Positions 1 through 11,176 of a DNA stretch of 64,000 nucleotides are shown here, one piece after another; positions within the stretch are counted from its first letter, which is position 1; every line of letters starts with the position of its first letter. The stretch comes from Sabellastarte sp. h YS-2021 (Eukaryota; Annelida; Polychaeta; Sabellida; Sabellidae), in the NCBI GenBank assembly GCA_964017235.1, contig OZ024929.1, positions 21,511,464-21,575,463 on the forward strand, in the 5' to 3' direction. The notes beneath the pieces were generated by a model that saw only the letters and a list, made by a program, of their open reading frames with translations, was not told where the DNA came from and did not search any database. The position numbers and the translations under genes were made by a program.

Positions 1-1250
1 CCACCAGTACCTAGACGACTGGTTGGTGAGAGCCAGATCCCAGGCTTGTCTCCAACATTCACAGGAACTAGTAAATAATGTGTCAGCCACTGGGTTGGCT
101 GATGAACTTACAGAAATCAGAGCGGGAGCCCAAACAAGACCTTGATTTTGTAGGCTACCAGTTCGACTTCAGGTCTGATTGGTTCCGACCGACTCTGGAC
201 CGGCGACAGAACCTTCAAGAGACTATGTTAAAACTGCTATCCCTACCGGCTTGTCCGGTCCGGGAATTCATGTCCTTGATAGGTTACTGACGGCTACAGA
301 AAAGCAAGTTAATCTAGGTCGACTTCATATGAGACCCATACAGTGGCATCTCAAAACAACTGGAGGGTACCAGAATCACTGGAAAAGGTGATCCAAGTCC
401 CTAGGTCCCTGCACCCCCATTTACAATGGTGGCTGAAGGAAGACGATGTACTTACAGGCCAACCATTATACCCAAGAAAGCATGCTCTGCAAATATTTAC
501 AGACGCATCAATAAAAGGGTGGGGCGCTCACTTAAACGAGCACACTGCAGGAGGAACCGGGTCCCTCCCGGGAAGCAAGCTGCACATAACTATCTAGAAT
601 TTAAAGCAGGCTTCCTGGCTTTAAAAGAGTTCCAGGAACTTTGCTCAAACAAGATAGTACTTGTAGCAACTGACAACACCACAGTAGTGTCATACATAGA
701 CAAGGAAGGAGGCATGAGGTCGGGCCCACGTGTGCCCTACTATGGGGAAGCTTGACCTGGTGTACCAGGAAACAAGTGACTCTAAGCCCGACACATTCCA
801 GGCCGGCTGAATGTGGTAGCAGACAAGCTATCCCGGCTAGGGCAGACCATTCAAACAGAGTGGTCTCTCCTTCCAGAGGTCTTCCACTCAATCTGCAGCA
901 GGTGGCACCGGCTCAAATAGACTTATTTGCTATGAGGTTCAACAACAAGTTGCCTCTGTTTGTGTCACCAGTACCGGATCCCCTGGCCACAGCAGTGGAT
1001 ACACTCAGTATGCCATGGTAGGATCTGAAAGCATACACCTTCCCACCATCAGCCATATTGGGCAAGTGGTGGAGAAGTTGCAAGACTCCCCATGCAAGAG
1101 AATCATTCTCATTGCTCCGGGGTGGCCCAACATGCCTTGGTTTTGGGATCTAGTGGCCATGTCCAGCCACATCCCGCTAAGCCTGCCCAATCTGTCCAGC
1201 CTGTTCACAGCCATTCGATCAGATCCCTCACAGAAATCTGACAAATCTTA
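1..1250 (+). pseudogene. Reverse transcriptase/RNase H remnant of the DIRS element
   Basis: The window opens inside the RT palm: codons from 8 read YLDDWL, the catalytic YxDD box. The frame then shifts near 95-103, and the reading continues as LDFVGYQFD in frame 3, as the thumb and connection. At about 497-600 the RNase H signature FTDASIKGWGAHL is readable, followed by LEFKAGFLALKEFQ and the late ATDNTTVVSYI block. The product passes through at least three frames, so no intact polyprotein is possible. The distal part (about 1080-1250) carries WPNMPWFWDLVAMSS, a block often seen after RNase H in DIRS elements. Family assignment is confident from the motif order; exact frameshift positions are not resolved. 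Confidence 0.85.
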
Positions 1251-1296
1251 ATCCCCATGCAGGGCTCCTAGAGCCTCAGCAATCGAGGAGCAGGAC

Positions 1297-2620
1297 TTGT
1301 CTGAGGCAGTGGCAGCAAGAATTGAGGCTCCTCAAAGGGGGGGTCAATCAGATCAGCCTATGAGGCAAATGGTTCTTTTTTACCAAGTGATGTATCATTC
1401 ATCAGGTGTACTTTGGGCACCACATGTAAAGTCAGTTGCTGACTTCCTTAGGTACCTGTTTCAGGACAGGAAGTTGCAGCCCAGTACTATTGTTGGTTAC
1501 AGATCAGCCATTGCTGATAGACTGGAAATTTGCCCATCAATGAAAATCTCACTCGTCTCCTGGATAGCTTCCACTGAGACAGACCCAAAGGCCGGAGGGG
1601 AACCCCCCTCCTGGAACCTCTCCCTGGTTTTTTGCACCAGCTGACAAGGTTCATTTGAACCAATTAAAGGCCTCCTTGAAGCTTTTGACCTTCAAGGCAG
1701 TTTCCCTCTTGGCCTGGGTTCGAGCAAGCCTAGAAGTGAGATACATGCTTGGCAAACAGCCCAGCACCATTGATGCTTATAGGTCACCCATTGTTGATAA
1801 ATTGGGAAATTCACTTTTCAACATCAGGAAGGACAAAAATCTTGCTCGTCTCCTGGATAGTTTCCTCAGAGACAGACCCAAAGGCAGGAGTGGCATACCC
1901 TCCTGGAACTTCTCACTGGCCGTGCACCAGCTAAGACTCCTTTTGATCCAATCAAGGAGGCCCCCTTGAAGCATTTGACCTTCAAGACGGTATTCCTCTT
2001 GGCCCTTGGGTCGGGCAAGTACAGAAGTGAGATTCATGCTTGGCAAAACTGATATATTGGACACCAATCCGATTGGTCAAAGGTGTCCCTGTTTCCATCA
2101 CCCAGCTTTCTATCCTAGAATCAGCTGGTCAAAGCGGGTCCAGACAGGGTGGCCCCTGGGGTTATAACAGCCTTGGCCCCCAACTCTGGATAGATCCCTC
2201 AAGTCTGACAGGTCCCTCTCTCCGGTCAGAGCACTGTGCTACTATTTGGACAGGACCTCAGACATCAGGCAGAATAAAGAGGTGGTTCTTGTCCCCTTTT
2301 AAGAAAGTTTTCAACAAGACATCTCACCTTCCACTATCTCCTCTTGGATCAACAAGACTGTGATCCAATGTTATGAGCTCTCTGACCAGGAGGCCCACAC
2401 TTGACATCAGGTTAAAGCCCATGATGTCAGTGCCTTTGCTGCTTCTAAGGTCTTCCAGTCAGGAGTCTCCTTAGATCCAATCTTGTCAGCCTGCCACTGA
2501 AGTCACAATACCTTCACACAGTGCTTTCTGAAGGGTGTGGTTTGGACTGACTCAGAGCTTTACCAATTGGGCTTGGTGTTGGGCTGCTCAGCAGAACCAC
2601 AAGTGGCCCTTAGAATGAGG
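1297..2620 (+). pseudogene. Tyrosine recombinase remnant of the DIRS element, with internal duplication
   Basis: Readable blocks are an N-terminal SAM-like region (STIVGYRSAIAD near 1485), a catalytic-domain block of the type LTFK.V.LLA...G..RSE (1683-1740 and again 1975-2035), and a late block reading QVKAHDV near 2410-2430, where the family has H-x-x-R. The C-terminal part (about 2220-2610) is open over short stretches only. A stretch of about 280 bp is present twice in tandem, with units starting near 1478 and 1758, so the N-terminal half of the recombinase is duplicated. Frameshifts and stops make it non-functional. Confidence 0.75.
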
Positions 2621-3017
2621 AGATTTGTATATATGTACATAATGTAACAGTTCTACAAGCACATAGTATAAAATATGATGTGCTTCCTTCGGGAGGTTTA
2701 TTGGCTTTCTGGGACTGAACTCATCCCTCTCTTCCCCTACCTCAGAGCAGGTCTGTTAAAAAGGAGGGGGGGGGGGCGACGTTGGTATAGCCCCCGGGGT
2801 AACCGGCTGTTGGCAACCGACCAAGGTCTTACAGGGTTTCCTGACCTTAGGGTCAACCCAGGCCTGGGCCTATAGGTCTCCTGACGAAGTCAGCCTAGAC
2901 CGTAGGTTAAAATTTGCTATTACTTGTGAGTTCACATAAGTCCCTAGTAACTTACCCGCCGACCAAGCGGTAGTTATTCAGCAATTGTCCATTGGATAGG
3001 ATGTATTAACGCAATAA
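2621..3017 (+). other. Non-coding 3' region of the DIRS element
   Basis: No coding signal is readable. The stretch holds a purine run near 2760-2775, a G/C-rich block at 2780-2890, and a direct copy (2981-3000) of the tract that recurs at 3290-3309 inside the right inverted-repeat arm. It probably contains the untranslated tail of the DIRS element. Confidence 0.5.
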
Positions 3018-3352
3018 AATTGCAAATTTAATAAGTAAATTAAATTTTTATAAGTTAATACCCTATCCAATGGACACACAAGACCCTCCCACCGACCCCG
3101 CTATCAACTTACTAGGGGTCTAAGAGATTTAGACAACGAAAAAGATGCTATGACGTCAGGTTGTCTAGACAGGAAGGAAGTACGAGGCGCCATCTGGGGA
3201 GTGCACAGTACTACGGACCGGCCAGCCGGTGGCAACACAGGACGTCTTTTTCTGGCGTTTGGCGGGCCGGTCTGCGCCGACCGGATTAGCAATTGTCCAT
3301 TGGATAGGGTATTAACTTATAAAAATTTAATTTACTTATTAAATTTGCAATT
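3018..3352. repeat. Perfect 59 bp inverted repeat at the DIRS 3' end
   Basis: Arm 3018-3076 is the exact reverse complement of arm 3294-3352 around a 217 bp loop. The arm includes CCTATCCAATGGACA and its complement. The same tract also occurs as a direct copy at 2981-3000, so the left arm can pair with either neighbour. This could be the terminal/internal complementary region of the DIRS element or a separate 335 bp inverted-repeat element nested at its end; no convincing target-site duplication is visible. Confidence 0.8.
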
Positions 3353-3623
3353 CAAATTCAATTGAAGTGCCAAATCAAAATTGAGTGTGTTTGATATTGA
3401 TACTGAAATTGCATGACAATCCCTACACGAGTATACATATGGAAGGCTTGGCTGATGAGGAACAATTGATATGGCAGTTTTAGTAACTTGCTCCGTTTCC
3501 ATACTCTTTGGCAACTGAAATTTCCTAGGTAGATTTGAAATGTAGTTGCTTTATGCATGAAGGGAATTAAGGTACTTTTTCTGAACGAGTGGTTCTGAGA
3601 CCGGTGTCTCTGTCTCTCCATAG
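3353..3623. other. Intron-like sequence upstream of the first visible ASB exon
   Basis: No coding signal is seen. The stretch ends in a pyrimidine-rich tract and TAG acceptor at 3621-3623. The missing 5' exon(s) of the ankyrin gene must lie further upstream, beyond the DIRS element. Confidence 0.4.
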
Positions 3624-5169
3624 GTGCCAGTGCAGTGCAGGTGGATCCTTCAGATAAGATGTGGCACTCACAACCTATCCATAAAGCTGCAGCTGAAGGA
3701 CATTTGAGTGTGGTCAAATTACTGGTATGGGCTGGTGTTCTTAATAGAATATCAATATTCAGCTTTTTGCATGGTCATGGTAAAAACAATCAAATACAAT
3801 GTCACATTATATTTTTTTAGAATCATGGTGTAAAAATCATGACCAACGAATGATTTCTAAAGAATAAAAGTAATTTCTTAAGAGAAATAGTGTTTGCTCT
3901 TATAGATCCATTATGTTAACCCCCCCCCCCCCCCCCCCCCATTAAAAGTAGAGTAGAGATGATAATATATAATCTTTTATCCTCCTGGGTGTCTCACCTA
4001 TGCAAAACCATTGCTAGTATTAGCCCAAATCTCCATTTGAATGGGAACAGAAACTGGAATGAAAGTAAATAAGACAATTTTCCTAAAAATCCCCTGAAAA
4101 GCTTAATATATGCTAAACAGTTAGAGAAAAGTTTAGAATGTCTTCATAATTATTGTATGTTTTTACTATTCTCAGTTGTTCCACCATGTATTAACAGTTC
4201 ATATCCACAATCGTGATTATGATATTTTAGTATTTCAATAAAATGGTTGTGATACCATCACAATCATTTCACCCATTGCTGAAAATGACCGTATCCCTAA
4301 CCACTTAAGTTTTTCTGCTGTTTTATATTCAGCTGAGCCGAGGTGTAGACATCAATACTCCTGACTTGGAATATCGTGCACCACTCCATCGGGCATCCAC
4401 CATGGGGCAGTTACATGTCGTCAAGTACCTGGTGGAGAATGGTTCCCCTGTAAATATTCTTCAAGCTGATGGCTTCACCTCGCTTCATGCCGCCACTTAT
4501 TTGGGTCACGTGGACACCTGTCGGTATTTGTTGTCTATGGGCGCAGACCTAAATCGTGCTGATGTAGATGGTTGGTCACCTTTGCATGCTGCGGTTTGTA
4601 ATAACCATTTGGATTTGGTCGATCTCTTCCTTACAGAGGGTGCTAGTCTTGGCCAAGTGACTCGGAGTGGATTCACAGCCCTCCATATGGCCGTTGAGGC
4701 GGGAAAGACAGTAATTGTGGAAAAGCTCGCCCTAGAGGGATCGCCGTTGGAGGTGAGAACTGCTCAAGGAAATACGCCCTTTTTTGAAAGCGTCTGGCGT
4801 AATCGCTATCCAGAAGCTCGATTTCTGGTTGATATGAACGTAGATCTCAACACGAGAAATTCCTCGGGTCTTTCCCCACTATATGTGGCTGTCTTGAGGG
4901 TCAAGGACAAATTTATACGGCTGTTAATAGAGGCAGGAGTGGACTTGCAGCAGGAGAACTGGTTACGAGAAGGCCAACTGCCAATTAGTTGGGCAGAGTT
5001 TCGGGAAGAGTACACATGGTTACAGGAACTGGTGAAACACCCTTGTAGTTTACAGTCTCTTTGCTGTAGTCAGATCAGGAAAGGGTTGAAAAAGCCCATT
5101 TCACAGAATGTGAGGAGGTTAAATATTCCCGGTAAATTAAAGGACACGATTGCACTCGTGCATGTGTGA
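3624..5169 (+). CDS. Ankyrin repeat and SOCS box (ASB-like) protein, 3' two exons
   Basis: Exons are 3624-3724 and 4333-5169 with stop TGA at 5167-5169. The donor GTATGG at 3725 and the acceptor TTCAG at 4328-4332 join in phase 0 and restore a continuous ankyrin helix. The first exon begins in split-codon phase, so at least one 5' exon with the start codon is missing. About 313 residues are visible: roughly seven ankyrin repeats (PIHKAAAEGHLSVVKLL, then PLHRASTMGQL, SLHAATYLGHV, PLHAAVCNNHL, ALHMAVEAGKT, and two more divergent ones) followed by a C-terminal SOCS box. The latter shows a BC-box-like SLQSLCCSQIRKGL and a Cul5-box-like LNIPGKLKDTI. By family knowledge, ASB proteins are substrate adaptors of cullin-5/elongin B/C ubiquitin ligases, with the ankyrin repeats binding substrate. 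The substrate cannot be told from sequence. Confidence 0.85.
3920..3940. repeat. Poly(C) tract, 21 bases
   Basis: Uninterrupted run of 21 C inside the ASB intron. One of four mononucleotide G/C runs longer than 20 in the window. Confidence 0.95.
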
Positions 5170-5468
5170 TATGATTGAATATATTAGGAGCATGTTTTTA
5201 ATTTTGATTTCACAAACCCTATTTCATAATCTCTTTTTAGTTATGTTTCTGCTGGTGATATGTAATATCCTCCTTTTCTATTTCATTAATTTTCATAGTT
5301 CAAAAATAAGGTAGAAAAAAAAAATTCTTTGGAAGAATGAAAACCCAATGTTTGATACGTTTGTCACTGAAACAGTAAAAAGTAATGATGTGCTTACTTT
5401 AGCCGTAATTTCAAACTCGGAATGTATTTACAGCATGTTTAAAATTTAAGTAATTCCAATCACCCCAT

Positions 5469-5474
5469 AAATAA
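5469..5474 (+). promoter_or_regulatory. Putative poly(A) signal of the ASB-like gene
   Basis: AATAAA lies about 300 bp after the stop codon at 5169 on the coding strand, within AT-rich sequence lacking open frames. It is the first canonical hexamer downstream, hence the likely transcript end. Confidence 0.4.
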
Positions 5475-8384
5475 AGTCAACACATGGGATATTTACCGAC
5501 TATTTTATTTTCAACTTTCATTTTATTAAGTTGATGAAATTTGCCTATTAAAGAACCTAAAATATAGAAGTTTTCTAAAACTGATTCTTAAATATTCTTT
5601 GTGGTTGATTTTATTTCTATCACAGCAAGAGCGGAATGCCAGTATACCATTCATACCATTGCCTTCCACGATGTGAACCAAAAACTTGTTCCTACTTAAT
5701 ATCTATGAAATACCAGTCCTAGTATATTTTGTACAGAGTGTTCACTGCAAAGTTGTTGGTATGGTGAGAGAAGTAAGGCAGAAATGGTCGCCATAATTTG
5801 GTCACTGAGTGGCTGCTTACATCAGCTGTTGACTTTCTTTGCAGAGAGATAGAAAATAATGAAAATGTCATTGCTGTTAGTGTAAGCATTGGAGACAATG
5901 TGGTGGATTTTGAGGTATTAGAAAAATAGAAAATTCATGTTTTTGCATAATTTCCAAATAAAACTCCCTAGTTTATACTTTCGAGATAATGGATACATAA
6001 AATGCTACAAATTCATACCTTTTGTAGTAGTGTTGGGACGATTAGACAAATGGTCGCTTATTCGTCGGTGACAGTGTACAAAGATGGTCGGTCATTGTTG
6101 TTTTCTAGTAATCAAATTTTCAGCTTAAATCTTACCTTTAATAATGTACCTCACAATATCCACGTATTTTCAAAATATTTTAGGCATTATTGCTTTATAA
6201 ATTGACAGATTTGTCATGAAATTCAACATTGTTTATATCTACCGCCATATTTACAAGAAGTGGGTACTTTTGGTAGATTCTAAATGTTGGAACACCATTA
6301 TTCTTACCGTGTTGACCTATACTTTATCTCGGAAAGTGTTTCTTAATTAATGACCAACAATGGAATAAAATAATCGATTGGGGGTCGATTATTGGTCGGA
6401 AAAATGGACGAAGAATCGACCCTGAAAGTTGGAGGTGGGTCCCAACACTATTTTAGTGATCACATAAAATACAACAAAATCCCACATGAGGTGATATACC
6501 AGGCCTGGGGTCAAGTACATGACACTAAGTTCAAGTACTTTGCCAAGTTGCAAGTACAAGGTATCTAGACACAAGTACAAGTACTTGAAAAATTGCAAGT
6601 ATGAGTAGTTTTATAGTGCATGACCCCAACATATGATAGCTAGATCATCAAAACTTTATATTTAAGTTAAATATTTATTGAGACAAACAATGTTATACAA
6701 ACATTCAGTGTACACAGATGAGCTGAGCCTTTAAGGGCTGTGTGTATATTGTTTTCACCCATCCAGATGGACTGGTGGGGGGGGGGGGTGTGGGGTGTGG
6801 ACGGGTGGCTGGAAAAGGCTTTGGTTAGGAGGTGTGGTTACCTTGATTTGACATTTGACCTGGCTGTACTAACCTTGACTTTTCCTGGCTATATCTTGGA
6901 AACTGAAAGGTGTAGGATGTTGATAATACATGGTAGGAACATTGGTTGATGGGTGTTGGTGTGCAACATCATAGTGTGATGTACTATTGACCTTTGACCT
7001 TGCCATAGTGATCTTGACCTTTAAAATCTTGTCCGGGCTGTATCTCAGAAACCATAAGATGTAGGAAGTTGATACTTAGGGCCAATGGTTAGAGGGTGTA
7101 GGTGAACAACATAAGGTGTGACCTTGATATTTCAGAAGCTGCAACATTTAGGAAGTTAGGATGATTCTTGGATAGGTCATTGGGGAGTGTAGGTATGCTA
7201 AGTCATGGTGTGACGTTTAACCTTGGCTCTGCCAAAGTGTGTTCACCTGCCACATTTGAGACATATTTTTCTTTTCACAAAGATATATGAATTGCTGCAA
7301 CTGATTGTTATATGTGACAAGTAATCTTGTCCCAACTCAACAGTGTCTGAGGCCTGGTGTTACACGTTATCTTTATGAATGGTGGTGGCAGAGAGCTGGT
7401 TGTAAGACCTATCATTTCAGTCATATGCATGTATTTTGTTTATTTTGAACTTGTGTGGCTGCTCTAGTTCAAGGCATCTGAGTTAAACCTTTTGTAACTC
7501 TGTTCCACATGTTGTTATATTAACGTATGAAAGTAATGTACATTCTGTGATTGTGTAACATGTTATAATTTGAATAAAAGAGAAAACCCTGTTGTTTTAA
7601 AGCAATTTGTACATTTAGTTTTCACAGTCAATTCTTTATTGCTGTAAAAGCATATTTTAAACAGGTCCCTATGTCAGCAATAACAGTGACGGACTTATTT
7701 GAAAGAGTTAACCAAAACAGTCCTCAAACAACCCGAAACTGATGCTAGGGTACTCTCATGAACTTGTATAAAGGAAACACCCAATTTGGCAGTATTTTTG
7801 ATTGGGCATGTAATGCTGTGATTTTGGGTGTTTTTAATTGCGTTAATATGGGCTGCTTATATTGGGCAGATTTCACAGCCACCAGGAATGTTGTCTGTCA
7901 GTGAGAAATGTGGAAGTGTATGTAGTACATGTTCGATGTTGAATGCATCGAAATGAGGTATGGAGATCTTATCACGCAGGTGTTTGCAGAATTTTAAGTA
8001 CACATAGAACTGTATTTGCGCACACACTTTTTTCAAAAGTTTATAAATCTAAATCGGCAAAATATTTGAAAAAGTCACCGCTATGAAAATGTCACTTCAT
8101 TCATGGTATCTGTCATTAGTTGTTGCAAGTATTTCCAGCAATTGTTACAAAAATGGAATTTTATTAATTTTTTGAGAATTCTACAACTTCTCAAAAATAA
8201 AATAAAAAAAAATCTGTTCTCAAAAATGGTTGTTTTCTTATAATTTTCCAAGATTAAGAGTAGCAATGAATAAAAATGGCGAGCGTAAACCAAGGATTCT
8301 CAATTGAGGGTACATCCTAACAGCAGGGTGCTGTGATTTAAATCTATGCATCAATTGTATGGCTGTTTCATTGATGATGATCCT
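5475..8384. other. Intergenic stretch with degenerate repeats, no gene seen
   Basis: AT-rich sequence without a credible coding exon on either strand. At 6510-6600 there is a cluster of CAAGTAC words. At 6895-7225 a GTAGGA.GTTGATA-type unit is repeated in degenerate form, interleaved with TTGACCTTTGACCTT words. A short G run sits near 6777-6789. An AATAAA hexamer is present near 7573. Confidence 0.5.
6895..7225. repeat. Degenerate tandem repeat, roughly 90-150 bp units
   Basis: Three diverged copies of AACTGAAAGGTGTAGGA.GTTGATA followed by a GGTTGATGGGTGT.GGTG and a GTGTGACCTT block start near 6901, 7050 and 7137. Spacing is irregular, which suggests an old array with internal deletions. Confidence 0.55.
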
Positions 8385-8572
8385 AGACTTTGAACGAAGG
8401 TCGGAGATGGAGTTTTACATCCTGTTCAACAGCCAGGTTTTTATATTGGGACAGGTCCTCAGCATTGCCACTTGCGGGAGTCAAACCCACACAGACAGCC
8501 TGACAGGTGTGACAGCCTGAAGTTAGATGTCAAACCTACTAACTCACTGGGCAACTTACGACCTCTGCTAGA
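8385..8572 (-). mobile_element. SINE family B (tRNA-derived), copy 1
   Basis: On the - strand the copy starts with a tRNA-like head (AGGTCGTAAGTTGCCCAGTG, then GGGTTTGACTCCCG resembling a B box). It continues into a body reading GACCTGTCCCAATAT and CTGGCTGTTGAACAGGATGT. The same body recurs at 12415-12535 (-) and 36274-36425 (+), which defines a family distinct from SINE A. Confidence 0.7.
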
Positions 8573-8774
8573 CTTTGGAACAACGTTCATCAAAATATAA
8601 GACTGGCTTCCACATCAGCTTTTAGAAAACAACTAAAGATACACTTTTTAGGGATGCGTGTACCCCTATAATTTCAGTTTTGCCCAAAGTATGGAATGTA
8701 ATATGTTGCAAACCTGGCGTGGCCAAAGACTAATGTACGTTGGTGGCATTTTCTTCTTTGCATTGTAGAATCTG

Positions 8775-9415
8775 CATTATAATGGAAACAAAGCCACTGC
8801 CACAGTAGTTATTTCCTGCTGGGTATTAAACAAAAATGAAAGTAGTGTGACCTTGAAACAGAGTTCCAAGCCCAAGGACCAATTATAACGAATCAACCTT
8901 GAAGCAGGAGTCACAGGTCCAATTCCACACTTGCAAAAGATTTACAGGCCATGAATTACTGTTGTTTTCACAATTCCAAGCCCTAAGACCATTAGTATGA
9001 GAGAAAAGAGGCTTTTTTAGTATGATGAACCCACTTTACCTTGAGTGGGTGAAAATTGTTACAGACATGTTTTCTTAGAAACAAATGGGGGCACAGTGGC
9101 AGAGTGGTAACACTCTTGCCTCCCACTTCTGAGATCATAGTTCGAATCCCGGGACGATCTCAAGTGGGAAAGCTGATAGTTCCTTGCTGTTGGTCGGCAG
9201 TTTACAGTACAGATCCTAAACCAACTGTATGTAGTGCTTTCCTCTGCCCATAAAACTACCTGTCATATTACCTACACAATGTGTTGAAAGCGATGTTAAA
9301 AGCCAAATAAACAAATCATAGGAACAAACATTCTCTGCAAATTTGGTAAGGATACCTTCATAAAGGAATGATTCATACAGGTTTGTGTAAAAACGTGACG
9401 AAAGGACCCTCACAC
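8775..9415. repeat. Dispersed repeat (48-51 kb family), interrupted by a SINE
   Basis: The segment 8775-9080 (CCACTGCCACAGTAGTTAT, CCTTGAAGCAGGAGTCA) and 9318-9415 (CTGCAAATTTGGTAAGGATA, AAAAACGTGACGAA) match blocks at 47540-47660, 51290-51340 and 51670-51730. The SINE at 9087-9316 splits this copy. Confidence 0.6.
9087..9316 (+). mobile_element. SINE family A (tRNA-derived), copy 1
   Basis: The tRNA-like head has box A (GGCAGAGTGG) and box B (GTTCGAATCCC). The family body follows (CAAGTGGGAAAGCTG, GGTCGGCAGTTTACAGTACA), and the copy ends in the A-rich tail AAATAAACAAAT. The octamer AAACAAAT flanks both ends and is a candidate target-site duplication, though it also resembles the tail. Confidence 0.9.
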
Positions 9416-9839
9416 ACATGCACATGAAGAAAGGCATTTCACAATCTTCCAAACCTGGCCTTTGGCTGGCGGGAGATAATTGGCACTGCAAAAAATTGTA
9501 CATAATTGACGCAATAATTATGCAGCCACTGCAGAGATTTAGTTTTGACTTTATTTGCATGCATGGTTTATATGTTCTCAGATTGGTAACGAGAACAAAT
9601 AAAACAACTCAATCTTTGAAGACAAGCATCACACGTCATGAAGTTTGGCAATAGTAAAACATGGAACTGTTTCTTCGACCATTTCAACCATCATTTGATC
9701 GAATAATTTGTACTCTGTTTTTAAATCTCAAGACCAATGTCATTGGACAAAAATAAAATATAACATCCACTGAATCTTTTGAAATTTGAAAGTTTGTTAC
9801 ATTTTCTTCTAGCCAAATTTTCTAATATATACATAGCAA

Positions 9840-10460
9840 ATTGCATTTTATCTCATCTAATGTGGACTTTTATAGTGCTTAATCACCATCAATTGACTGA
9901 CTCTAAGGACAACTGAACAAAAACAACGTGAATAATCCAATAACTTAGCCAGATCATACCAAAGAAGACGATGGTTGACAGGGAGGCTATGGTGGATAGG
10001 CTTTTGCAAACAGGTAAGTTTTGAACTTTTAACTGAATTAGGCAATTGATGTTGCATTCAGTGGAATTATATATAGAGTGAGAATAACAAGCGATCCAGC
10101 ACAGATCCTTGGGGACTCCACAGTTGAGTTAGCTTAGTTCAAATTGTGTGGAACTTATCTTGATGGCCTAACGTCAACTCAGGTAGGAGACAAACCACCT
10201 CGGGACATTCCACCAAGAACGAACAAGGATTTCAGATAGTCAAGGGCTTTTAGAAAGCATCCGACAAAGAACCTTCATGAGAGAATGATTTACCAACTTG
10301 GTTTTGGAGGGCAAAATGATGTTGAGACAATCCTTAAGAAGGAATGTAGGAATAGGGTCCAACAAGCATGATATAGTGGGAGAGTTATTAATAATTCTGC
10401 GGACTTCATCACCACTTACGGACTCAAAGGCATTGAAAGAAGGAGAAGGTGCATGCATAT
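9840..10460 (-). pseudogene. Non-LTR retrotransposon RT fragment (CR1/jockey-like), internally deleted
   Basis: On the - strand 10240-10458 reads VSGDEVRRIINNSPT followed by LDPIPTFLLKDC, the N-terminal RT blocks of CR1/jockey-type elements. Further along is NCGVPKDLC, corresponding to the GVPQGS box. The sequence then jumps almost directly to a LKVQNLP/FKTYLF-type C-terminal end, so the catalytic centre with YADD is deleted. Several frameshifts are present. Confidence 0.75.
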
Positions 10461-10869
10461 AATAGCCAGAAGTTCAGAAGAGTCAGAAGCTGGGAATTGC
10501 TTTAACCAGTTTAATTCCTGCTTAATTCACGCCTGTCTAATGAATTATAAAATCTCAAAAGCATTTGACTGTGCATTAAGTAAATATTGTACAATGTAAA
10601 ATGTTTGAGGATGATTTACTTTCAGCAAATTCACAGGAGTTTTTAGTTCAGCGAACTGTATTTTTCTCCCAAATTGATTAAACACTAATATACACCTGAA
10701 GATAACTGATAAGTTGTTCATTTCTTGTGTTTTGTAACTTTGAAAAATGTTAACAGTACTTTGTAGTACACTGATAAAATAAAATATTGATTATATTTGT
10801 ACAACTGAAAACTTCTCCACGTTTTATGCAATAGATTGCAAACTATAGCACACTTAATTGGTCTGACCG

Positions 10870-10932
10870 CCCCCCCCCCCCCCCCCCCCCCCCGCCAAAA
10901 AAAGAACAAAAAAAAAAAAAAAAAAAAAAAAA
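10870..10932. repeat. Poly(C) tract of 24 followed by poly(A)
   Basis: C24 at 10870-10893 is followed within a few bases by an A-rich run to 10932, interrupted by G and C at two points. Such runs are prone to assembly and length error. Confidence 0.9.
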
Positions 10933-11046
10933 CAAGCAGTGAATTTTGCAGACATATTCTTCATTTTACATGATACTGAATCAACTTCTGAAACAACATC
11001 CAACAATATAGCTTTAAGTACTATCTACCCAGACATCAGATAAAAA

Positions 11047-11052
11047 TTTAAT
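11047..11052 (-). promoter_or_regulatory. Putative poly(A) signal of the GST gene
   Basis: ATTAAA on the - strand about 125 bp after the GST stop codon. No canonical AATAAA lies between it and the stop. Confidence 0.35.
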
Positions 11053-11176
11053 TTCAAGGATATCATAAAATGTACTCTATTGACGTAATTTGCACAGCTT
11101 ATAAGGCAAAAAAAAGTCGGAGTGACCACTGATTTCAACAGAAAACAGTACAAAAAGAAATTTCCTGGAAACAGCT

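Larger units (their letters stand above)
1..3352 (+). mobile_element. Decayed DIRS-type (tyrosine-recombinase) retrotransposon, 5' end outside window
   Basis: The order of decayed modules is reverse transcriptase (YLDD at 8-19), RNase H, a PWFWDLV-type region after RNase H, a tyrosine recombinase, then a 3' region with inverted repeats. That order defines DIRS-like elements, which integrate through a tyrosine recombinase and lack LTRs and an integrase. All modules are broken by frameshifts and stops, so this copy is dead. The element or its edge lies immediately 5' of the first visible ankyrin/SOCS exon and may sit in an intron of that gene. The 5' end is cut by the window edge. The right boundary is placed at the end of the inverted repeat (3352) and is approximate. 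Confidence 0.85.
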
